Source of the DNA: Cryptomeria japonica
Taxonomy: Eukaryota > Streptophyta > Pinopsida > Cupressales > Cupressaceae
DNA: 64,000 nucleotides
Direction of reading: 5' to 3'
Assembly: GCF_030272615.1 (NCBI RefSeq)
Contig: NC_081414.1
Location: 658,824,292-658,888,291, forward strand
A program made the translations under genes and the position numbers. The notes under the pieces were generated by a model. That model worked only from the letters and a program-made list of their open reading frames with translations, did not search any database and was not told the origin of the DNA. The stretch's first letter is position 1; each line of letters opens with the position of its first letter. Below are positions 23,101 through 35,100 of the stretch, one piece after another.

Positions 23101-23968
23101 CAAAAATAAATTTAATTTTCAATAATATTTAATTAATAAAATTTATACACATTATCTTTACAACTATAGTTTAATAGAAATGTATTTAAGTTATTATATT
23201 TAATTAAAACATTTATAAAGTAATTAACTATAATATGTTAATTGTACCTAATTAGTTGAGTTTACTTTGGTAAGCAAATTAATTACTTAGGTAGGAAAAC
23301 ATAATGTTGGAAACTTGAGTTGTGTTGTCATTGATTTCAATACATCTAATGTTGTCATTGATGTTTATATGTGTTGTAGATGGTCCAAAAGTGAGTGTTA
23401 TAATATTGTTGTGTGGTCCAATGGTGATGTTGGGGTGTTTTTGGAAGGTTGGTGTAGTGGAAGTTTCAATATGTAGAAAAGAGTATTTGATGTCCCAATG
23501 GCAGATTGCATTCCTCCCGATTGTGAAGACTGTAGATTGCAATTTTAGATATAATGTTTATGATCTATATATGTTGCACAATCAAGTTTTCAAATCCTCT
23601 ATTGCTCAGATGATAGAGTTGGCTATTATTTTTTACAGTGGGTGTCTGTTGGAACTGGTCCAGAGAATGCTTGGTGGTTTTTCAATATGTTGATTCAAGT
23701 GTTGCGTCTTGGAGGACATGTTCATTTGGTTTGTCCAATGTTCCAATTTAGTTTTCTAGTGTTGGTTTGGTCGGCGAGTGAAGTTATGTTGTGGTGCGTT
23801 TAGTGTTGTTAGTTGGTTTATTTTATTTTTGTTTGAGGTGGTTTATCTTATCCAAATCATACTCTTTTGATCTAGATATGCGTGAAGGTTGAGTTTGGAT
23901 GTTGATATGGGTCTCATCGTGGGATGTGCAGATCAACAGTGTGTATTTTACATTGGAGGATGTTGTTG
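20177..23968. repeat. 3.8-kb tandem duplication, unit 1
   Basis: Starts at TTTGACTCTTGACAGATTTT and runs to GCATTGGAGGATGTT-type sequence, where unit 2 begins directly. The two units match in order over their whole length, with scattered substitutions and small indels. Nothing in it looks coding. The last 650 bp (from 23,303, TGTTGGAAACTTGA) resemble a copia-type LTR start. Confidence 0.9.
20580..21130. repeat. Internal short repeats of unit 1
   Basis: Three diverged copies of a block with GACTCAACAATT, TTAGATATGTGCAAGCTTC, TTTATGATTTAAA and TTTCTTATTTTATATTATAC. The same set recurs at about 24,420-24,970 in unit 2, so the sub-repeats predate the 3.8-kb duplication. Confidence 0.7.
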
Positions 23969-26900
23969 TTTGACTCTTGACAGATTTTTTTTATTATATC
24001 TTTATTGGAACTGTATTATAAGATTGTTTTTTACCTTGGTAAAGATAAGTTCTGGATAAGAATAGATAGTTGGTATAAGTTTTGGGAATCTTTAAGATGC
24101 ATGAGTAGTAATTTAATTATGAGTTTTGGATAAAAGTAAATATTTGGCTCTAGTTTTGGAAAATGGATATCTAATTTCACTTGCTTAAGATCAAATAGTA
24201 ATTTAATGGTAAGTTCTGGATAAAAGTAGATAGTTGATTGGGCAATGGTTATCTCATGCATCAATGCATAAGATTGGGTAGTAATTTAATGGTAAATTTT
24301 GGATTTTTTTTTGGAAATGACTATGGAGTTTCTATGATGCATCAACCCATAAGTTAGGTTAAGTTACCTTGGTATAATATAACTTATGCATAGGTGCATG
24401 GTAGGGTATGGATGCTTTGTTCAATTTTCTAAGTTGATTTAAGCTTCTCATTGGATGTGCAAGTTTTTGGTTTAAACTTTGTATGGTTTAGAAGTAAGAT
24501 ATTTTTTAAATTTTATGATTTGTAGAGATATTTCTTATTTTATATTATACTTTTTTAATCTTATAGATCAATTTTAAGTTTGACTCAACAATTCACTCGT
24601 TAGATATATGCAAGCTTCTCATTAGATGTGTGCAAGATTTGACTTAAACTTTTTATGATTTAAAACTAAGATATTTTATTATTTTTTGGTTTAAACTTTA
24701 TATGGTTTAGAAGTAAGATATTTTTTTTAGTATTATATATTTTTTAAATTTAATGATTTGTATAGATGTTTCTTATTTTATATTATACTTTTTCAATCTT
24801 ATAGATCAATTTTAAGTTTGACTCAACAATTCATTGGTTAGATATGTGCAAGCTTCCCATTAGCTATGGGCAAGATTTGATTTAAACTTTTTATGATTTA
24901 AAACTAAGATTTTTTTTGGTATTTTTTAATTTATTTTTATTTTAATGAGTAAAGATATTCCTTATTTTGTATTATAGTTTTTCAATTGGTAGATCTATTT
25001 TGAGCTTTGGTGAACATTAATATCATCATCTTATCTTATATACATTGTTCTCGCAATTTTAATTTGAAAGAAATTTAATTCATTTTTTTATATTGCACAA
25101 TCTCATCAATCAATGAGATTGTACACATTTGTATGGTTAAATCCACATACCCATGTCAATTTTAATTTAATTTTGTCTACTTTTGAGAGAATATCTTAGT
25201 ACATTTTTATTTTGACAAATGGCAATACTCTACAAAGTTGATCTCATTCACCCATGCCATTGCTTATCCATTTACACGCATTCCACATATCTAACCTCAT
25301 CTTATTCAAGCATATATGCATGCCTCATTTATATATTGGCATACCTATCTTTTGAGAAATATAGGTAAACTATGTCTAAAATATCATATTTATTTATTAT
25401 TTCACTTAAAATTTATTATTTTATTATATTATAATTAATATTAAATTATTATTATATTATGATATTATGCTTAATATTAAATTATTATTAAGATGATTAT
25501 ATTATTTAAACTCTTGACCAAAGTAAAAAAATCTATTAAGATAGACATAATTGAGTATCAATTAAACTTGGAGTGAGAATAATTGAAAATTATTTAATTG
25601 AGTGCATGAGAGGAGAAATTAAATTAAATTAAATTAAAAAATAATAATAAAATATTTTATTTGCTTTCCATGCATTTAAGTGTCACAACCACGTCAAATT
25701 TAATGCTTCTAGTTTTTATTAATGAACGTTTTTACATCCATATGTCAGTGTAATACACCTTCGACATAAATTATCTTTACAATTTTAATTTGGAAGTAAT
25801 TTGATTCCATTTCTTAGATTGTACAATCTCATCATCTCATCAATCAAAGATATTGTACACATTTGTATGGTGAAATCTACATACCATATCAATTTTTGTT
25901 TTATTTTGTGTCTATTTTGATATAACATTTTGTACATTTATGTGTCAACACATGGTATAATATTGTACAAAGTCTTTCCCCAATGTCGTTACTTATCCAA
26001 TTGCATGCGTTCCCACATATTTGATCTTATCTTATTAGAACCTATGCATATTCTCATACATGCCTAATTTATTACACCTTTGCATGCAACTATCCACATA
26101 CATTTTCTTATCCACTAGTTTTGGTTGTTTGCATGTCTTGAGTCGTTATTTGCAAACATGGGAGTGACCTTAAGGCCTCAAATATGACCCCTATGTTTCC
26201 ATAAATTTATTTAAATTTTGGCCAACAATCATTATTTCCATCCTACCATGAGCAAACTAAACACATGGTTGCATGATTTATTGCAATAAAGTTGTATTTG
26301 AAGGCATTCAATTGTACTCATGGTTTATAAAAGGGTGTGCTATGAACATTTAGATTTGGAGAACCTAAAAATAACCTAGTTCTATATCTCACTATCTGAG
26401 AGAATTTACATGGCTAAAGCTTGCTATCCTCAATCATTTCCTTAATTTTTTTAAGGGTTGACCTAGGAAAACATGTCCCTCAATAAACATTTTGATAACC
26501 CTTTAATGGTGTTTCTAAATATCACTAGCTCAAATAACAAAACATATAGAGACAAATCTAAAGTAAATCGTAGCAGAAGTGTACACCTAATGAAATCAAA
26601 TATATGAATTCAAAAGTGATCTACTAGTGTAAACGTGATCCTTCATAGAGTGTGCAAATTGTTTGGACCATGAGATAGAGTATTGACACAAGGGATCAAT
26701 TTTTAAGCCTAAAACATTTAAGATTCAATGCCATATCAAAATTATCCTTCTCCCTTGAACATAAATAGTATAGCATATCTACTTTGCATTTACTTCTAAA
26801 AATTAAAATTTAATTTGAAATTATATTTTCCCACAAAACTCAATTATTAATATAGGTTGATTTATACTTAAATACATGTACACCTTGTTAGATTAACCTA

Positions 26901-27805
26901 AACTTCAAAAACCATGTTTTCCTTTACTACATTGTCTTTACAAAAATAAATTTAATTTTCAATAATATTTAATTAATAAAATTTATACACATTATCGTTA
27001 CAACTATAATTTAATAGAAATATATTTAATTAATACATTTATAAATTAATTAACTATAATATGTTAATTGTACCTAACTAGTTGAGTTCACTTTGGTAAG
27101 CAAATTAATTAATTAGGTAGGAAAACATAATGTTGGAAACTTGAATTGTTGAGTTGTGTTGTCATTGATGTCAATGCATCTAATGTTGTCATTGATGTCT
27201 ATATGTGTTGCAGATGGTCCAGAAGTGAGTGTTATAATATTGTTTCATGGTCCAATGGTGATATTGAGGTGTTTTTGGAAGGTTGGTGTAGTGGAAATTT
27301 CAATATGTAGAAAAGAGTATTTGACATGTCCCAATGGAAGAATACTTTGCATTCCTTCTCATTGTGAACACTATAGATTGAAATTCTAGATATAATGTTT
27401 ATTATCTATATATGTTGCACAATCAAGTTTTCAAGTCCTCTATTGCTCAAATGATAGAGTTGGCTATTATTTTTTATAGTGGATGTCTGTTAGAACTGGT
27501 CCAGAGAATGCTTGGCAGTTTTTCGATATGTTGATTCAAGTGTTGCTCCTTGGAGGACATGTTCATTTGGTTTATCCAATGTTCCAATTTAGTTTTCTAG
27601 TGTTGGTTTGATTGACAAGTGAAGTTATGTTGTTTTGTGTTTAGTGTTGTTAGTTGGTTTATTTTTTGGTTGTTTGAGGCAGTGTATCTTATCCAGATCA
27701 TACTCTTTTGGTCTAGATATGCATGAAGGTTGAGTTTGGATGTTGATATGGGTCTCATCGTGGCATGTGTAGATCAACAGTGTGTATTTTGCATTGGAGG
27801 ATGTT
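23969..27805. repeat. 3.8-kb tandem duplication, unit 2
   Basis: Second unit in head-to-tail arrangement, offset 3,792 bp. It carries about 40 bp near 25,710-25,750 (ATTAATGAACGTTTTTACAT) that unit 1 lacks at the equivalent spot (about 21,897). The right end departs from unit 1 after GGAGGATGTT at about 27,805. Both units are non-coding; the short frames in them are not conserved. Confidence 0.9.
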
Positions 27806-28199
27806 TTTGGGCCGACTAGTTAAAGTGTTATATTGCTTATCTACACTTTTTTGGGGTGTCAACTTTAGAGTGTGTTAGCATGTGTGAATCATAGTAATCA
27901 CTTGAAATAGATGTGTTGTGATGTGTTTGGGTCCCCTTTATCTCCTAGAGTAGACTGCATTTGGTTTTATTGGTCTGGGTGGCCTAATTTATGGAATATT
28001 ATTTATTGTCTATGGTCGACCTAGTTAAAGTTTTTAATGAATAATTGTGTATATTTAGATGTGTGAATGGATGTGTTGAGGTATAGAATGTGCATGAATT
28101 TATGTGAAGTAGATGTGAATGATATGCAAGAAGATTTGGTAAAAAAAGTCAATTTGTGAAGAGCTTTGATGATGATATCTTCAGTGTGACAGTGTTCTA
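27129..28199 (+). repeat. Candidate degenerate LTR fragment
   Basis: From TGTTGGAAACTTGA, this AT/GT-rich, T-biased sequence continues past the end of the duplication to the next LTR. It includes two related phrases, GCCGACTAGTTAAAG (about 27,811) and GTCGACCTAGTTAAAG (about 28,015). Copia LTRs commonly start TGTTGGAA, but no matching end, PBS or TSD was found, so the call is weak. Confidence 0.3.
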
Positions 28200-28538
28200 T
28201 GTTGGAGTAATAAGATTATTTACTTAATTAATTAAATCATCTCGATTTAATAATTAAGTCACCTTTTACTTTATTTTCACTTAACCTAAACTTAGACACA
28301 TTAATAATTAATTCATTATTAATTATTAATTAGCTCATCCTAGGGTTTTTACTTTTAGGTTTTGATCTCCTTTTATAAGGATTGATCACTTTGTAATCAT
28401 TATTGATCATTGCATATACTTTTTTGCTTCAGGCTTTCAGAGCACCTTGTCTGTGTTTCAGTATCTCTTGTACGTGACAGGTTATTTGCATGCAAGTGTT
28501 CATTGGGTTCTGTGAGGTTGTATTTCACAACTTTAACA
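28200..28538 (+). repeat. Copia-type LTR (339 bp)
   Basis: Begins TGTTGGAGTAATAAG and ends CAACTTTAACA, directly followed by an initiator-Met PBS. The middle carries ATCTCCTTTTATAAGGATTG, a plausible TATA region. No second LTR of this family lies in the window, so only the 5' end of the element is left. Confidence 0.85.
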
Positions 28539-28550
28539 TGGTATCAAAGC
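28539..28550 (+). other. Primer-binding site of the truncated copia element
   Basis: TGGTATCAAAGC abuts the LTR end, one base off the canonical TGGTATCAGAGC. Confidence 0.85.
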
Positions 28551-29740
28551 TTCAAATCTGCCTCTTCTTATTCGTCTTCTAAGGGATCTTGTCTTGAAAG
28601 TGAAGTTTTTGTGCATTTTCAATCCTTTTTGACCTCTTCATTGTGTCTAGAATGGTCGAATTAGTCAAGATTGCCCTATAGTTTGTTGATTTTGGCTTCA
28701 CGGCGCTAGATCTAGGAGGGTTTGAAGATTTTGTGTGTTTCCAGATCCAAAGGGTACCTACCATTTTGAGGCATTTTGAGCCCAAACTGACCTCACCATT
28801 GCGTTCACAGTGGCAAAAAACCCTAAGATCAATTGTTAAATCGTCAAAATCCGAGCAGTTGACCTCTGAGGCAAAAAAAAATTGCTTGTATGGTCGTACA
28901 AATTGGTATTTTAAAAAAATTTCTTTATGGTTTTATTTTCTTTCCACAAAAAATTTTTAAAAATTACAAAAAAAAAATCAATTTAAACAAAGTTTATTTA
29001 CAAAGTTTTTTATCAAAAAGGGAGAAAGGGGGTACGCCCCCCCTGCAGGTCCGCACGACTTGCAATTGTATGACCTGCAGTAGGTGGTAGACCTTTTTCC
29101 GGCCCCCTACCAATTTCCCAGCCATCGCCTCTTTTCCAGTCACCACAATTTTTTGTTGGCCATGAAATATTTTTTCCGGCTATTTTTCCGATAGATTGAT
29201 TTTTTTTGCCAACGTGGGAAATATTCTTAGAATATTCCGCTAACATCAACGATACGAAATGCAATGCATGGCCTCTTTGACCCTCTTTGTGCCCTAAAAG
29301 AGGGGTTTTTATCTTTTGGCCATAAATTGGGCATACGATATCATTTTTTTTGGCAAATGAGATATTGTCAAACTATTGGTTTCGCCAACTTTCCAGTGAT
29401 GTGGGTCTCATCACCTGTTTTTTTTGTTGGGGCATTCTACAACCATTTGAAGTCAGAGGTACTGTTTTTAGTTTGGAGCTCATAACTTTTCACTAGTTTC
29501 TTCATTTTCGTGACTCCAGCGACATTGGGACTGTGTTTCAGAGCTCATAGCCATCCACGCACTTTTTCCAGATTTTACTCCAAGTACATTTTATTCAATT
29601 TTTTGTGTTTTCACACTCTGGTGAGTTACTTGGACATATGAGCTTGTGGAAACTTCTCCTTAGCGAGGGATGACTCATTTTCAGTTGATCTTCATGTATT
29701 TCCAATCTTGTGTCTGTTTTTGACATTCTGAGCTTTCATT
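28551..29740 (+). mobile_element. Leader of the truncated copia element
   Basis: Non-coding leader downstream of the PBS. It has an A-rich stretch (28,960-29,010), then a G-run/C-run hairpin at 29,029-29,042 and a CTGCAGGTCC phrase, an arrangement also seen in the leader at 11,280-11,360 on the other strand. No gag follows. Sequence changes to gypsy-derived material around 29,740. That boundary is approximate. Confidence 0.55.
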
Positions 29741-30299
29741 GTACATACATCCATCATCTATAATAGCATATAGAAAATAAGGCATGTACATCATGAAAGT
29801 AACTACACAGCATAATCATATAGCAAATAGAATGCATCCATAGTCTCATAGGTCATGTAGAGTGAATAGGATCGAATGCATATCATATCATCAAAAAGAT
29901 CGATGTCCAAGGTACAATGATATCACAAAAATATATGAGATATATCACAAATATACATCACGGGAATCATCAATATCTCATCACAAAAGGTGTGTACATG
30001 AATGGATCAATGTCCCATATTAGTGTGACCACTAGGGTGCAGAGTGGAACTCTGTCCTGATGCGGCAGGTCTGGTAACACCAGTCGATATCCCTATACCT
30101 GGGTCCCCACTTGGGGGATCTCTTTGAAGTGGCCCTGTCACTCCTCGACTCTTAGATTGGCTTTGTCCCGATCTCCTACTTATCTTTGAAAAGCTTGGAG
30201 CCCTTTGATCAGCAGGAACAACAATATAGTATAGGGTCTTGTAATACTCAGCCTCCCGAACTTCCTATTGCATCATCTTCAGGACAACCTTCCTTGAAC

Positions 30300-32165
30300 T
30301 AGACTCTCCTGACATTTGTACTTGTGCCTCGGCCTGTCAACACCTATCCCTAGTTGCATCTCTCTTAGTCATGAGAGAGGCCATCTAAGCCTCTACCTAA
30401 TAAATCTAAGCATGTTCTTGTGTTTGTACATGGGTCATGGGACATGCGTTCCTATGCCTATACCTGTAACTGTGTCATTTGGACCTCTAGCTAGGCTATC
30501 TGAGAGTCCCTCTCTTCTAGTCGAGTCTCTAGCTGCTGAACCTGACCCTGCAAGTCAGTAATCTGAGCCTTCTGTTGATGAGATGACATCCTAATGAGGA
30601 TCCGTCGAGGTGCCTCTTCTTGTGCCTTCTCAACCTGTGATACTCCCATAGGTACCTTCTCAACCTGGGGAACCTCTTGCTTTGGGACCTAATGCCCCTA
30701 ATCCACTGGATTTGATCTCCTCCGTCTGACCACCCAGGTCATCCAATCCATATATACCTCTCTGGTAGATCTAGAACTGTCGGCTCTTGGAGTGCCTTTC
30801 GATACCACGGCCATTGCTCGACCATCTCCCCCATCATCATCTCCTCCATCATCATCTTCTCCATCATCATCTCCAACACCATGATCTCCTGCATCTCCTA
30901 TGTATCCATCTCTATCGTCCCCTCCATCTTCGCTCCCACCTCCTCTCCCCCCACCATCCCTCGATCATCTAGGAGCTCTGCGTCATGGCCTCTCGTTGTC
31001 CTCATCTAGAACTAGCTCTAGATCATTAGGACATGTCAACCTAGGAAACCTGTGTACAGTAAAATATACGTCGTACTCAACTGTCATCTCGCTATCTATT
31101 ATACCTAGTAGATAATCCCAAACCAATGGCCCCAATGATAGATACTCTGCACATGCCTGCTCATATGAAATAGAGGGCTCCCAAGTAGCCACATCCAGTC
31201 TTCTGTGAGCATAATGAGTTGTACCCTATGGTATCCCTTGTATCCCACCATACTATCTCAACACCCTCATACAAAGGGATTGCTCAATAAAATAGGGTGT
31301 AGACCCGATCAGGTATCGAGTCGAGAATACATATGGCATCTCCATTGAATCCTCGGGCCAGGTCTCGCAATCTTTGTATGGTCTCCATATCACAGTATCC
31401 AGATCATCTAGTGCCCGTCACCAATACTCCAATTTGCTCAGCTTTTGTTGGACAATGATGCTTAGATGTCTGTAAGCATAAGGCCTACTTACAGGTCTAT
31501 CTCTATCAACCAATGGTCATGTGATAGGCAGGTGCTCCCAGACCCATATCTGGAGTACTGTCACCCTTGTTGATAATTCGGTCTATCCTTGGTACACAAC
31601 TCAGTGCAAATCATAATACAAGTGGACTAGTATACATCATCCCCAATCAAATCGAGTCCCCTGTGTCACAAACTGCTCAAGGAAACGACCCCATCCAACA
31701 GATAATCCCTTCGACCTGTGATCAAGACAAAGGAAACCCCCGATGAATCCGACGAGCATAGTAGGTAGTGTGGCATAACCTATATCTATCATCTCCTACC
31801 AAGGAAGGTCATATCCAGTAATCTCATCATCATCGAATAATATATGAAGTGCATATGTGCCACCCTACTCACTAAGATCATAATACACCAGCTCGCCCAT
31901 CACGGGGATGCGCAATATCCGATACACATCCATAGGTGTCACTATCATCTCGCCAGTTAGTAGGTGGAAATTATTATGCTCGTTGTGCCAACGCTCTGCT
32001 AGTGTTGTCAATAATCCTCAGTTAATCAAAGGTTGAGGCATATCAAGATGGGAAGATAAACCACACCTATCGATGTGGTCTCGCTCCGCCGGGCTAAGGC
32101 AAGGTATCAACATCCATGTCTTCGGGAAGCGATCCTGAGACTGGAGAACACTAAAGTACTCCTGC
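30300..32165 (-). pseudogene. Antisense plant mobile domain (PMD) pseudogene, copy 1
   Basis: Read on the minus strand, opposite to the element. Landmarks of the plant mobile domain (PF10536, MAIN/MAIL1-like) appear in order: ERWHNEHNNFHLLTGEM followed by VTPMDVYRILRIPVMGEL (FHLLTGEM codons at 31,946-31,969), a GFIGGFLCLD…GWGRF…WGWCILVHLYYDLH region, and WVWEHLPI (31,529-31,546). The tail is acidic and Gly-rich (DDDGEDDDGGDDDGGDGRA, about 30,800-30,870), then a coiled coil (LQGQVQQLETRLEERDSQIA). Several stops break the frame, so it is not functional. PMD proteins act in transcription and transposon silencing in Arabidopsis, and PMDs also occur inside plant transposons. An antisense frame between integrase and the 3' LTR is a known trait of Tat-lineage elements. 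Confidence 0.75.
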
Positions 32166-33895
32166 AATCAAATCATCTCATCATATCAGTATCTCAATTT
32201 ATCGATCTATCTACCAATCTATCTTGATCACTTGAGATTTCTATCAATCTCATTGAGCCCCTATCAATGACACTCATCTATCATGAGGTCATTATCAATC
32301 ATATCTCATCCCGCACGTAAATCGAGATAATCAGAATTGATCATCAAATTTCATCAATTAGGAGTATCTAATTTTATCAATTATATACCTAATCAAATCT
32401 ATCTTACCCTATCAAAATAAAAAATCAAATCAATTTGACAGCATTTTAGCACCTTTATTGAAAACCGTGATGTTTGGGGGTCAGAGGAGCAGCAAATTTT
32501 TTATCGCAATCATCAAAATCAATCATCCGAAAATTAAATCAGATCATCAAAAACTCAAACAATTAAGTCATCAAAAGTCAGAATCAAAAGTCTCATGTCA
32601 ACAATCGAAAAATCCAACATCGCATTTAAAAATTAAAAAAATCGTCAAAAATCCAAAGTCGAAAAATCAAGTCATAAAATCATCAAAAATTCATCAAAAA
32701 CCATCAAATAATCGAAAAATCAATTCAAATAATCAATCATCGCAAAAATAAAAAATCAAATCAATAATCGAAAAATCGAGTCACCAAAAATCCGAAATAA
32801 AAAAAGTCATCGGAAAATCACATCAACAATCGAATCTAATTGCAAAAATAAAAAAATCAAATCGAAAAATTGAAAAATTGTTCCAAAAAAAAGAAGAAGA
32901 AGAAGAAGAAAAGCAACACGCAAGCGACGGTCACAACGCCTATCGCAAGTTGCGGTCGGTGCCCATGGTGGCGCCGCGGGGTGCCACTCCCCCAAAAAAC
33001 ACATTTTTTTTTAAATGCAAAAATTTAAATTTTTTAAAAAAGTTTGATAATTTTTTTTTTTTTTTTAAATGTGATTTTTGTTTTTTAATTTTCAAAAATC
33101 CCACCGACATATTTTAAAATACCAAAAACCCATCTCAATAACGTAATTTTTTTAAAAACCCACATGGTAAAAATACTAAAAAATGATTTTTTTTCTAAAA
33201 ATGACTAAATTTTTCAAAAATCAAACTAAAATTTAACAAAACTGGGTTTTCTTGGAATACATACTGGTGGATTGTAGGCTGGAGGATGCTCGTGTCACCA
33301 AACTCACTCGAACCTATGTTGGTGGTACGAGATCACCATTCCTTCCTCCAGAGCACTTTTTCAAACAACTCAAGTGCACAAATGAAGAGTGGTAAAAGGA
33401 ATTTACTTTTTTAAACTCTAAGTGGGGCATTTTGGTGAGATTTTTATTCCACTTATTTTCAATCATCTAATCAACTATTCAACTTGGTAGGGCAACATTT
33501 TCAATTTTCTTATCGGGAAATGAATTGAGTTAACTCTAAAAAAATTGGAAAATCATTCAAAATTTAAAAATCGTAAAAATTTCAAAAATATCAAAAAAAA
33601 TTTTAAAAATTGTGAAAAAATTCAAAAACATTGAAAAATTATCCGATTCATCTCCCGGGGGGCATCCTTGCCATGAAATCTATCAGTCAGCGTTTGGGGC
33701 ATCATATTGAGATTTATCATCTCAAAATCGAAATCGCATCAAATCTGCATCGTATCGAGATTTATCATCTCTAATTGAATCAATATCACATCGAAATCGA
33801 ATCCGCACCGAAATCAAGACCGAATCTGCATCCTATCTAGATCAATATCATCAATCAAGTTTTCTTTGAATCAACGCGTCGTCACACATCGCTTC
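32166..33895. other. Low-complexity non-coding region before the polypurine tract
   Basis: Dominated by repeated ATCAAAAAT, AATCGAAAAATC and ATCATCAATC phrases (32,400-32,880), then a short GC-rich patch (32,920-32,995) and long A/T homopolymers. No gene. The GC-rich patch gives spurious frames. Confidence 0.6.
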
Positions 33896-33909
33896 AAAGA
33901 GGGGCAAAA
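33896..33909 (+). other. Polypurine tract
   Basis: AAAGAGGGGCAAAA directly before an LTR start (TGTATACACC). The same tract precedes the LTR at 63,744 and, on the minus strand, the family A 3' LTR at 39,377. Confidence 0.8.
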
Positions 33910-35100
33910 TGTATACACCTAAAAATGGTCTGAAAATAATTAATTAAATGCGTAATTATTTAATTAATCCCCTTTCCCAATTAATTGAATTCACAAGCAA
34001 TTTGATTGATTTCCCCTTCCATCTACTTATAAATAAATCTAAGGATTTATTTATTATGTTCATTTCATAATCCCCTCTAAATTAATTAATCCTCCCCCCA
34101 TTTAAATTCATTCTTCTAATCTCATAATTAGTTAAAACAAATCAAATCTTGATTTGTTGAAATTAATTTTTTTCTAAATATTTGAATTTCTAAATTCAAA
34201 TGAGCACATGGCTCCTAACTTTTAACCACCTAACCTAACCACCCCCTAACCTAACCCGTTCTATCTAATCCTAGGGTCTAACTAACCCTATCCTCTTGCA
34301 CATCCTAACCTCTTTTATCCTAACCTCTTATGGGTTGGATATTCTCCCCTTGAGACACAAGGCACTTTTGCCACTTGTCTCCTCCCTTGGACACTTGCCC
34401 TCTCATGAGCAAGGCTCCTTGACACTTGTCACCATAGAGATGACAAGTGTCCCTTCCTCCAACCTCTTCTCCAACTTCCTCAATCTTGACCCTTGATATC
34501 TTCAGATCAAATCTGGACTTTGCCCTTGGAATTCCTATAAATACCCCTCATTTTGGAGCAATAAGGATCCCTTGCATTCATAGTTTTAGCATCATTACTC
34601 TAGGCATTTTCATTTCAATCATCTAGCATAATTAGCATATTGGATTAATCATGCATAATAATCATGTTTTTCATACCATTTGCATAATCATGAAGTAGCT
34701 ACTCAACTCTTGAGTTGCCACTTTGGAGGTCATTGCTCCGCTGAGAGCCAACAATTCTTAAACCTTCAAGGTACTCAAGAATAGAGGAAGATGGGACATC
34801 TCAAAGAAGTATTTGGTTTGCATTTGTTTAGCTTTCTATTTGCTTTGTAATTTAATTATGTTGTCTCATCTATGTGTATGCTTGTTTAATTTAACCACAT
34901 TTTTTAGCATCACACCTAGAATAGCGGGGTTGTTGCTTAAAATAGCGGGTTCGCATTCCAAAGTAGCGGGTTTCCATATGATCATCATAGAATAGCGGGT
35001 TTGAACTATGTATTAGCAAGTTTGCTCAATTAACATTTACAGTCTTTTTTAAAAATGTTATTTTTGGACTAATCTGCTAACTTGTGTGTTTTTGGATGTC
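33910..35100 (+). repeat. LTR of a Tat-like gypsy element (3' limit uncertain)
   Basis: Starts TGTATACACC after a polypurine tract. The first 650 bp are an AT-rich U3 with CCTAACC-rich sequence. A clear TATA box (TATAAATA, 34,536-34,543) follows, with a likely transcript start a little downstream. I could not find a convincing TG…CA end plus PBS, so the right limit is a guess and the LTR may extend further. By position it is the 3' LTR of the element to its left and may also serve as the 5' LTR of the element to its right. Confidence 0.6.
34536..34543 (+). promoter_or_regulatory. LTR TATA box
   Basis: TATAAATA in the context ATTCCTATAAATACCCC, about 630 bp into the LTR, as expected of a U3 promoter. 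Confidence 0.65.

Larger units (their letters stand above)
29741..33909 (+). mobile_element. 3' internal part of a Tat-like gypsy element (truncated)
   Basis: Starts with CAT-rich sequence (CATACATCCATCATC…, GCATCCATAGTCTCATAGGTC) comparable to 60,119-60,640, continues with an antisense PMD pseudogene, and ends with AAGAGGGGCAAAA at an LTR. gag, RT and integrase are missing, so the element is 5'-truncated or rearranged. Confidence 0.6.

Noticed and set aside
23322-23693. 123-residue frame near the end of tandem unit 1
   Set aside because: The counterpart in unit 2 (27,156-27,389) is truncated and shifted, and there is no recognisable domain.
34210-34330. CCTAACC-rich stretch resembling interstitial telomere repeat
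   Set aside because: The phrases are CCTAACC and not the plant CCCTAAA, are irregular, and lie within an LTR U3.
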